Positions 55,579 to 64,000 of a stretch of DNA of 64,000 bases are shown here, piece by piece. The position numbers were made by a program, and so were the translations under genes. Source of the DNA: Sophora flavescens (taxonomy: Eukaryota; Streptophyta; Magnoliopsida; Fabales; Fabaceae); the NCBI GenBank assembly GCA_030762895.1, contig JAUPTC010000211.1, positions 1-64,000 on the forward strand. The letters run 5' to 3'. Position 1 is the first letter of the stretch. Each line of letters opens with the position of its first letter. The notes under the pieces were generated by a model. The model was not told the DNA's origin and did no database searches. It saw nothing but the letters and a program-made list of their open reading frames with translations.

Positions 55579-56161
55579 CCCAAGGTTAAATTTGGCGAGA
55601 GGCCGATGGCGAACAAGTCGCGAGGGAAAGATGAAAAGGACTCGAAAAGAGAGTCAAAGTGTGCTTGAAATTGTTGAGAGGGGAAGCGAGATGAGGGCGG
55701 CGATGTGCCTCGGTCTGCCAATCGACTCGGGGCATTGGCCGAGAATGTGTGATGGTGGCCCAAGCCCGTCTTGTTGGTATGCTCGTGCAGGCAGGCGCCT
55801 TGCTCGGCCTGCTTCGGCACTGCGTGCTCAGGTGTGTACCTGTGGGCTCCCCATTCGCGCTGTCTTAAAACACGGACCATGGAGTCGACATGTGTGCGAC
55901 CCGGCGGGCGAAGTAAACCCGTAAGGCGAAAGGAAGCTAATTGGTGGGATCCCCTTGTGGGTTGCACCTCCGGACGGACCTTGACCTTCGCATGAAGGGT
56001 TGGGTGAGAGCATACCAGTCGGGACCGGAAGATGGTGACCTATGCCGGCGAAGGGCGAGCCGGAGGAAACTCTAGTGGAGGCCCGCAGATGATACTAACG
56101 TGCAAATCGTTCGTCCGACTTGGGTATAAGGCGAAAAGAGTAATCGAACTGTCTAGTAGCC

Positions 56162-56197
<36 letters not shown>

Positions 56198-56474
56198 CCG
56201 TGGGAGAGTTCTATTGAGTAAAGCTAATGAATAGAAGCATCCGGGGCGCAACGTCCTCGACCCATTCTCAAACTTTAAATAGGTAGGACTGTGCGGCTGC
56301 TCCGTTGAGCCGTGCCACGGAATCGAGAGCTCCAAGTGGGCCATTTTTGGTAAGTAGAGCCGCGATGCCGGATGAGCCGAAGCGGGTTACGGTACCCAAC
56401 TGCACGTCAACCTAGACCCCACAAAGGGTGTTGGTCGATTAAGACAGCAGGACGGTGGTCATGGAAGTCGAAAT

Positions 56475-56508
<34 letters not shown>

Positions 56509-57104
56509 TCAACTAGCCCCGAAATTGGATGGCGCTGAAGCGCGCGACCTATACCTGGCCATCGGGGTAAGGTCATAGCCTCGATGAGTAGGAGGGCACG
56601 ACGGTTGCCGCAAAACCCGGGGCATGATCCTAGGCGGAGCGGTCGTCGGTGCAGATCTTGGTGGTAGTAGAAAATATTCAAATGAGAACTTTGAAGGCGG
56701 AAGAGGGGAAAGGTTCCATGTGAGCGGCGATTTACACATGGGTTTGTCGATCCTAAGGGGAAAGGTTAGTTTTACCCTACGTGTGATGTCACAATAGTAA
56801 TTCAACCTAGTACGAGAGGAACCGTTGATTCGCACAATTGGTCATCACGCTTGGTTGAAAAGTCAGTGGCGTGAAGCTACCGTGCGTTAGATTATGACTG
56901 AACGCCTCTAAGTCAGAATCCGGGCTAGAAGCGATCGTGCGCTGTCGCCCGTTTGCCACCCGGTAGTAGGGGCCTAGGACCCCCACAAGCACGTCTGGTT
57001 GGTGAACCCAGCGGGCCGATAAGCCTCGTCGGATGCCTTGAGCGCAATTCCCCCCCGGGCGCGGGTAGAATCCTTTGCAGAGCGACTTAAATACGTGGCG
57101 GGGG
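55275..57104 (+). rRNA. 26S rRNA lacking domain V and 3' end, copy 2
   Basis: The 5' domain is intact (GGATTCCCTTAGTAACGGCG, CCACCATGAGAATCGG, GGAATGCAGCCCCAATCGGG). Domains II-IV follow. At about 56760 TCCTAAGG joins GGAAAGGTTAG, the same junction as at 28572, removing ~1.28 kb with domain V. The 3' end stops at about 57104: GGCGGGGG joins TTAATGGGACC of the spacer and loses the last ~70 nt of 26S. The sequence before the break keeps CCTTTGCAGAGCGACTTAAA. It is non-functional. Confidence 0.9.
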
Positions 57105-57500
57105 TTAATGGGACCGTGACTCAAGCGGTTGGCGGGTTACCAACAAGTGTCGCGAGAAGCCAAGCAGGCAGGGGCGATTGTCAGAGTGCACGTGAATGGG
57201 TCGAGACACCCGATTTGGTGACTTGTGGCTCGGCCTTGGGTGCACGTGGGCAAGTCCAGAGCCCGGCAGTGGGTCACGCGACCAAGCCGATGAGGCAAGG
57301 AACCTAAGGATCAAGGGTCGAGTCAACGAGTCCTGGTGCGGAAATCCGGTTCCCGTGCAAGTGGTCGGTTCATGATGCTCGATATTTCATTAGGTGTGTA
57401 GTCCTGGTGCATCGGGCGCGAGTCCCCAGTGCATGTGATGCCCGATCGGGCTCGGTGGGTGCGATCGGGAACCAAGGATGCATGGGTGCAGTGCACAAGG
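57105..57500 (+). other. Post-26S spacer, fifth IGS, shortened
   Basis: It begins TTAATGGGACCGTGACTCAA; the CCCACCCTTGG block is missing. GTGCAAGTGGTCGGTTCATG and ACATGTCCCCGGTGTGG follow. Confidence 0.7.
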
Positions 57501-58632
57501 TACATGTCCCCGGTGTGGTTGAAAAATCACGAAAAATCTCAACCTTCATAAAATGCCAAGAGACATTGGAGGAACCTTCGGGATAACATTCTTAGTGTGC
57601 CTGCAAAAAACAGCTCAAAATTCAATTTGTAGCTTAGTTTCCTTGTATCCAAATTGTCTCATATCCCTGATTTCGGTTGAAAAATCATGAAAAATCACCA
57701 CCTTCATGAAATGGAACGAAACTTGGTGGAAACCTTGGGAATATTATAAGTATGGTGCCTGCAAAAGATCAGCTCAAAATTCGATGGCTAGACCCATTTT
57801 TCATTTTTTGGGAATTGGTTCGGTTTTCCACTTTGAAAATTGATAAAAAATGGTAAGGTGAAAAATTCTGTAAAATTTTTCGTCCACTAGCTCCCATTTT
57901 TATAAGCATCCCTACAAAAAATCGGGCCAAAATTCGACCTCTAGCTTGGAAAAAAAGAGTATGTCTCCCCAGCAAAAAGGATGTCTTGTGCTGGAAAATC
58001 ATGAATAATCACCACCTTCATGAAATGCCACGAGACATGGTGGAAACCTTGGTAATATTATAAGTATGGTGCCAGCAAAAAATCAGCTCAAAATTCAATT
58101 GCTAGACCCAATTTCCAATTTTTGGTATTTGTTTTGGTATTCAACCTTGCAAATTCATAAAAAAAAATGGTAAGGTGAAAAATTCTGTAACGTTTTCATC
58201 CCCTAGCTCCCATTTTTATAAGCATCCCTGCAAAAAAATCAGTCCCAAATTCGACCTCTAGCTTGGAAAAAAAGAGTATGTCTCCACAGCAAAAAGGATG
58301 TCTCGTGCTGGAAAATCATGAAAAATCACCACCTTCATGAAATGCCACGAAACTTGGTGAAAACCTTGAGAATATTGTAAGAACGGTGCCTACAAAAAAT
58401 CAGCTCAAAATTCAATGGCTAGGCCCATTTTCCATCTTTGGGAATTGTTTAGGTTTTCCACTTTTAAAATTGATAAAAAAATGGTAAGGTGAAAAATTTT
58501 GTAAATTTTTCGTCCCTAGCACCCATTTTATAAGCATCCCCGCAAAAAATCGAGGCCAAAATTCGACACGTAGCTTGGAAAAAAGAGTATGTCTCCCAAC
58601 AAAAGGATGTCTTGTCTTTGGAAAATGGGTCT
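57501..58632 (+). repeat. IGS A repeats, fifth IGS
   Basis: About 3.6 units, starts near 57515 (partial), 57675, 57997 and 58313, each with CACCACCTTCATGAAATG and AAAGGATGTCT landmarks. This is the most regular A array and gives a period of about 320. Confidence 0.88.
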
Positions 58633-58660
58633 TTGCATATTATGCTATTATATGGGGGAG
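58633..58660 (+). promoter_or_regulatory. Pol I start-site-like sequence, spacer-promoter copy, fifth IGS
   Basis: GCATATTATGCTATTATATG then GGGGAGG. One extra T-A before the G run gives TATTATATGGGG. Confidence 0.55.
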
Positions 58661-58663
<3 letters not shown>

Positions 58664-58729
<66 letters not shown>

Positions 58730-58748
58730 ATATAGTAGTAGTAGTTTT
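58664..58748 (+). repeat. Long TA microsatellite with TAG tail
   Basis: About 35 TA dinucleotides with one TTA interruption, then TAGTAGTAGTAG and TTTTTGTTG. This is the longest TA tract in the window and is likely length-variable. Confidence 0.9.
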
Positions 58749-58789
58749 TGTTGTAGTTGTTATCTCGGTGGACTAACTCCAACCACCGC

Positions 58790-59040
58790 GTAGGTCGACC
58801 TCGGTCGGTGCACGTGATACCGTCTGGCTCGATCGTTGTGGAAAGGAACCAAGGAGCGAAGGAATGGTGCGGGCATAGGTCCCCGGGTGCACCGTGTCGG
58901 ATCCGGCTCGGTCGGTGCGGAAAGGAACCAAGGAGCGAGGGCGGTGCGGGCACGGGTCCCCCCGGCGCACCAGGTTCCGGATCTGGCTCGGTCGGTGCGG
59001 GAAAGGAACCAAGGAGCGAGGGAATGGTGCACCGGTTTTG
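58790..59040 (+). repeat. IGS B repeats, fifth IGS
   Basis: About three ~80 bp units with GGAAAGGAACCAAGGAGCGA. Confidence 0.82.
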
Positions 59041-59905
59041 GATCCGGCTCGGTGTCTTGCACCGATTCGACTTGGCTCGTTGTGGTGCAGATTCCTGGTT
59101 TGACTCGTTGTAGTGCACCAAATTCCGACTTGGCGATGCAGTGCCGATTCACGACTTGTTTCGGTGTGGTGCACGATTCATGACTTGGCGTGATGCGGGC
59201 AAGTAGTCATGACGGCGATGCGGTGCACGGTTGCAGGTTTGGCTCGATGCAGTGCCCGATTCATGACTTGGCGATGCGGTGCACGATTCATGATTTGGCT
59301 CGGTGTGGTGCCGATTCTCGACTTGGCCGATTGCGGTACACCACGATTCATGGTTCGCCTCCATCATGGTGACCGGATTCATGACTTGAGCGGTGTGGTG
59401 CAGATTCATGATTTGGCTGGTGTGGTACGATTCCAAACTTGAGCGATGCAGTGCAGATTCGGCGCTATGCGGTGCACAGTTAGTGACTTGGCTCGGTTTG
59501 GTGCATTAGATTCTGGCTTTCGGTGTGGGGCACCGATTCTGGTTTTGGCTCGGTGTGGGGCACCATTTCTGACTTGGCTCGGTGGTGCACGATTCGACTT
59601 GGCTTGAGTGGGGTTCTACTTGGCCGGTGTGGTGCCCAGATTCATAGCTTAGCTCGGTGTGGTGCAGGATTCCGACTTGGCCGGTGTGGTGTACAGTTCC
59701 GACTTGGCTCGGTCGTGGGCGGATTCGACTTGGCTGGTGTGGTGCACGATTCACGGCTGGTCGATGCGGTGCACGATTCTGACTTGGCTCGGTGTGATGC
59801 CCGATTCATGATTTGGCTCGATGCAGTGCACGATTCCACGACTTGCTCGGGTGCACTAAATTCCTGATTTGGCTTGGTGTGGTGCACGATTCCGACTTAG
59901 CTCGG
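59041..59905 (+). repeat. IGS C repeats, fifth IGS
   Basis: About 28 degenerate 31 bp monomers, with many dropped CTGG/CCAG bases. Confidence 0.83.
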
Positions 59906-60250
59906 TCGGTGCGGACGGGGAACCAAAGTTGCAAGGGCAGTCACATAGGCCCGGTTGAAGGTGTTGGTGCGGAAGATGGAGGTTCATTTTGGGTGGCTAG
60001 TGACTCGTGCCAGGGTTGAAAGTGCTACGTTGCATCACCGTGACTCTGCATGACCACCATGCTAGGCACCGCCGCTGATGCACCGAGCAAACGGGCAAAT
60101 GTTGTGATACAAGCTTGAGAGCATTCCCTGACCCCCCAAGACTTTTTAGAAGGCGTGGTGGAAAACCAAACCTGTAAACCATGGTCCACCACATGTTTAA
60201 GTATGCTAGTATACCACATTTCGGCTAAAAGTTCCCAAAACTCCAAACCC
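59906..60250 (+). other. Unique IGS block, fifth IGS
   Basis: GGAACCAAAGTTGCAAGG, GGAGGTTCATTTTGGGTGG, ACAAGCTTGAGAGCATTCC and CCACCACATGTTTAAGTATG. No gene. Confidence 0.7.
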
Positions 60251-60710
60251 TGAATGAAATGTAACGAAATTTGGAGGTAAAGTTGGAAATAATATAGCAA
60301 GAGTGCCTGCAAAAATTCAGGTCAAAATTTAATTTGTAGCCTAGGTTCCTTGTCGTGAGCTGTCAGCATATCCCCGATTTTGGTTTGAAAAATCATAAAA
60401 ATCACAACTTTCATGAAATGCCAAGAAACTTTGTGGGCACCTTGGGAATATTATAAGTAGTGTGCCTGCAAAAAATCAGTTCAAAATTCGATGGCTAGAC
60501 CCATTTTCCATTTTTTGGGAATTGTTTCAGTTTTCCACTTTGAAAATTTATTAAAAAAAAAATGGTATGGGAAAACTTACGTAAATTTTTCGTCTCAAGA
60601 ACCCATTTTATAAGCATTTCCGGAAAAAAATAGGCCAAAATTCGAGCCTCTAGCTTGGAAAAAAGTATGTCTCCCAGCAAAAGGATGTCTTGTCTTTGGA
60701 AAATGGGTCT
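60251..60710 (+). repeat. A'-type repeats, fifth IGS
   Basis: About 1.5 units ending AATGGGTCTTTGCATATTA. Confidence 0.82.
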
Positions 60711-60738
60711 TTGCATATTATGCTATTATAGGGGGAGG
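60711..60738 (+). promoter_or_regulatory. Pol I start-site-like sequence, gene-promoter copy, unit 5
   Basis: TGCATATTATGCTATTATAG then GGGGAGG. Best match to the plant Pol I initiation consensus among the gene copies, followed directly by ETS. Confidence 0.65.
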
Positions 60739-63366
60739 TGCTAGCGACCACGACACAGTGCAGGCCGGTGCACCATGGTCCCACCCCACCGTGCAATGAT
60801 CCCGACATTGCACATCGACCTTGCCCACGGCATGGTAGGTGACTCGATTGGGTCATCAGCCGACCGACCGGCTCCGTGGAGGGGCCTGTTCGTGGCATAC
60901 CGAAGAGGTGGGCCGGCGAACGGGAGGCGGGCGAGGAAAAATACGAGCATCGGATTGGAGCCGTTTTGTGGCGATTTTCAATGGTGTGTTGAGGGATTCA
61001 TAGGTGTGGCTCCTCGACCTTGGTTGTGGATGGACGTTGTGTTAGGTTATGCCGCCGGGCGGATCCCACAACACGAAGGGCGTGTGATCTTGGATGTGAC
61101 CATAAAGGATCCTCATAATGTGGGTGACGTTTTAAAAATGTTTGCTTTTGAAATTTGTCAATTTCGTTTTTAAAAATGTTGGCTTTCGATTTTATCAATT
61201 TAGCAGGGTATTTCTCGATGGTGTGGCGAGAGTGGGTGTGTCGTTCCTCGACCTTGGTTGTGGATGGGCGTGGTGTTAGGTGATGATGCCTTAGGCGGAG
61301 GCGAGTACCAAGAGACGGGTGATCGTCTGAAGTGCCGTAAGGTGCTCAAACACCAGATCGGTCAAGGTGCGTCGGAAAGGATCCTGCGATGTTGTTGTTT
61401 TTTAAAAATGTTGGCTTTCGATATTTATCAATTTTTGTGGGAATTTTCGATGTTGTGGCGGGGTGGGGGGCGCGGTTCCTCGACCTTGGTTGTGGATGGA
61501 GCGTGGTGTTAGTGTTGCCTCCAGGGGGAGGCGAGCCAAGGGACGGGTGATACGTCTGAAGTGGCCTTGTAATGGGTGCTCGAGCACCAGAGGTAAGGCG
61601 CATCGAAAAGGATCTCGTGCTATTTGTTGGTTTTTAAAAATGTTGGCTTTACGATATTTATCAATTTCGTAGGGTATTCGATGGTGTGGCGGGTCAGGGG
61701 GCGTCTCCTCGACCTTGGTTGTGGATGGAGCGTGGTGTTAGATGATGCCTTCAGGGATAGAGAAGCACCAAGAGACGGGTGATCGACACGGAATTGCCTT
61801 GTGAAGGAGTGCTCAAACACGAGATCATTTTGAAGGCGCATCGGAAAAGGATCCCTCCCGCGATGTTGTTGGTTTTTAAAAATGTTGGCTTTCGATATTT
61901 ATCAATTTCGCGGTGGGGTGCTCGATGGTGTGGCGGAGGCGTGGGTGCAGCTCCTCGACCTGGTGGTGGATGGATGTGGTGTTAGGTGATGCCTTAGGCG
62001 AGCCAAGCACCGAGACGAGTGATAAATCGAAGTGGCCTGTTAGGAGTGCCCAACACCGGATCGGTTTAGCGCATCGGAAAGGATCCTCGCGATGTTTTTG
62101 TTTTTAAAAATGTTGGGTTCGATATTTACCAATTTCTTGGGGTTCTCGTCTTGTGGGCGGGCTGTGGGTGCCAGCTCCTCGACCTTGGTTGTGGATGGAC
62201 GTGGTGTTAGGTGATGCCTTTCGGGTGGGCCGAAGCACCAGAGACGGGTGATCGTCCTCAAGTGGCGTTTTAGGGGTGCCCTGACACGAGATCGGCTAAA
62301 AGGCACATTGCGAGGATCATCGCGATGTTTTTGGTTTTTAAAAAATGTTGGCTTTCGATATTTATCAATTTTGTGAGGTAGTCGATGGTGTGGCGAGGTT
62401 GTGGGTGCGTTGCTCCTCGACCTTGGTTGTTGATGGGGCGTGGTGTTAGGTGATGCCTTAGGGGGAGTCGAAGCACCAAGAGGCGGGTGTTCGTCGAAGT
62501 GGCCTTGGAAGGGTTCAACACCAGATCGGTTGAAGGCGCATTAGAAAGGATCACCGCGATGTTTTTGGTTTTTAAAAATGTTGGCTTTCGATGTTGTCAA
62601 TTTCGTGGGGTACTCGATGGTGTGGTGAAGGGGTGGGTGCAGCTCCGAGCCTTAGCGTGGATGGAGGTGGTGTTGGTGAAGCCTTAGTGGCGGGCCGAAG
62701 CACCAGAGACGGTGTTAGATCCTGAAGTGTCCTTGGAAGGGGTGTCCAACACTAGATCGGTGGGCGTATTGGAAAGGATCTCGCGATGTTGTTGGTCGAT
62801 CGATTTAAAAATGTTGGCTTCGGATAGTGGTGGCACAGCGTGCGGATGCGGTGCTTCTCGTTGCTTCCATGTGCTTGCTAGCTGTTGGAATGCGGGCGTG
62901 CTTCGTTCGGTTGTATTTTGTCTTGCAAGCGTGATGGCGTGTGAGTGGTGGTCGGGATGTTTGTCTGGCGCTCTTTGCTCGTGGTCTTGAGCAGTCGAGT
63001 AAATCCATGTCAGTTTCACCTTGTGTTGCGGTGGCCTTGGTGTGTGTTGTGATTCTGTGTTGCCTACCCATTTGGCGGTATTCATGTGCCTCGTAAGACT
63101 AGGTCCATCTAGGCTTCCTTTGTGAGGTTTAGTGGATTTGAAAGTAGTACTAGTGTTTAGCTTGTGTTGTGTGTTGCTGCAGCTCACGTGGTCATTGGTA
63201 TCTACTATTCTCTGGATGCGGTGCATGTGGCTAACGTGGGCTCTTGATTGTGCTAAGTCGAGTCCCTCGGAATATGATCGTTTGCCATGAATAGCGCTGC
63301 GTGGTGCTGGGTTACTTTTAACGCTTCCGGTGACAACACTGCACTGGGCATAGTTGTTGAGTGGAT
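60739..63366 (+). other. 45S rDNA 5' ETS, unit 5 (most complete)
   Basis: The early block (CACCATGGTCCCACCCCACC, ACATTGCACATCGACCTTGC) is followed by repeat starts near 61130, 61167, 61405, 61637, 61880, 62105, 62337, 62573 and 62808. The ETS end block runs to TTGTTGAGTGGATC. It is the longest ETS in the window (2.6 kb). Confidence 0.85.
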
Positions 63367-63690
63367 CTCCTGGTTGATCATGGCGGTAGTCATATGCTTG
63401 TCTCAAAGATTAAGCCATGCATGTAAGTATGAACTAATTGGTGTGAAGCTGCGAATAGCTCATTAAGTCGGTTATAGGTTGTTTGATGGTATCTACTACT
63501 CGGATACCGTTGTAATTCCTAGAGCTAATAGGTGCAACAAACCCCAGACTGGAAGGGATGCATTTATTAGATAAAAGGTAAACGAGGCTACCATTGCTTT
63601 GATGATTCATGATAACTTTCGTCCCTCCATACGACCCTTGTGCGTGGCGCATCGATCAAATTTCTGCCTTATCAACTTTCGATGGTAGGA
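63367..63690 (+). rRNA. 18S rRNA 5' fragment, interrupted by LTR
   Basis: CTCCTGGTTGATCATGG, CATATGCTTGTCTCAAAG, TAAGCCATGCATG and GATGGTATCTACTACTCGG identify the first ~320 nt of 18S. It stops at CTTTCGATGGTAGGA, where a retrotransposon begins. The rest of the gene, if present, is beyond the window. Confidence 0.88.
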
Positions 63691-64000
63691 TGTTGGAATA
63701 GTGGTTTAGAGCTCAAGTGGGGAGGGTGAATTGGGTCCACAAATTTCTTTTTAATTTTTCAACAAAAATTTCTTTAACAAAATTTATCACGCAATCAATT
63801 ATATAAAATAAATAAATTAAAAGGAGGTAAAGCGAATACTTGCGAGGATTTTATCTGGATTTGACCACAACCACCTGACCTACGTCCGAGTCCCCACTCC
63901 ACCTATGGGATTTTCTTCCACTAACAAACAAGCCTATAACTGGTGCTTGCAGCCTTTTACCAACAGAGCCCATCTCACTAGGGATACCCCCACCCTTGTG
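63691..64000 (+). mobile_element. Probable copia-type LTR, 5' end, inserted in 18S
   Basis: The sequence changes abruptly at TGTTGGAATAGTGG to a non-rRNA stretch. It contains GGGAGGGTGAATTGGGTC, an AT-rich tract and CCTACGTCCGAGTCCCCA, a motif common in plant copia (SIRE/Maximus-type) LTRs. TGTTG is a usual copia LTR start. It runs past the window, so element type and orientation are inferred. Confidence 0.5.

Noticed and set aside
62684..63406. 240-codon minus frame
   Set aside because: It runs antisense through ETS and the start of 18S. Shorter counterparts occur antisense to the same region in other units.

Overview
The window comes from a flowering-plant nuclear genome. It shows canonical plant 18S, 5.8S and 26S rRNA sequence, plant Ty3/gypsy, Ty1/copia and CACTA elements, and no intact host protein gene. 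The family cannot be fixed from the sequence alone. The backbone is one head-to-tail 45S ribosomal DNA array, all on the + strand, present as about five broken units and heavily invaded by transposons.

The reconstructed unit order is: 26S 3' end; short spacer; ~300-320 bp A repeats; a Pol I start-site-like spacer promoter (CTATTATAGGGG-like); TA/TAG/TTG microsatellite; ~80 bp B repeats; 31 bp C repeats; unique IGS; a second A-type block (A'); a second start-site copy that acts as gene promoter; 5' ETS with ~235 bp repeats; 18S; ITS1; 5.8S; ITS2; 26S. Every unit departs from this plan.

Layout. 1-4147 is the right-hand part of a CACTA transposon inserted in C repeats. 4148-6723 is IGS, gene promoter and ETS. 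6724-16013 is a decayed non-autonomous gypsy-type LTR element carrying a nested copia element (8883-13095, minus strand). 16014-19612 is ETS fused to the 26S 3' end, then an IGS. At 19613 C repeats join 26S directly. 21361-24541 is IGS lacking its gene promoter. 24542-28965 is an ETS-18S-5.8S-ITS2-26S unit with large internal deletions. 28966-29875 is a shortened IGS. 29876-34745 is a gag-bearing, pol-less gypsy element. 34746-38714 is IGS, promoter and ETS fused to 26S. 38715-41281 is IGS. 41282-50937 is a 9.66 kb Athila-like gypsy element on the minus strand with gag-PR-RT-RH-INT. 50943-57104 is the most complete rDNA unit. 57105-63690 is IGS, promoter, ETS and the start of 18S. 63691-64000 is the start of an LTR inserted in 18S.

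No rRNA gene here looks functional: all complete-ish 26S copies lack domain V and the 18S and 5.8S copies are broken. Many small differences from invariant rRNA fall at CAG/CTG trinucleotides. This looks like a base-calling footprint of CHG methylation on silenced DNA, so single-base defects should be trusted less than the large junctions.
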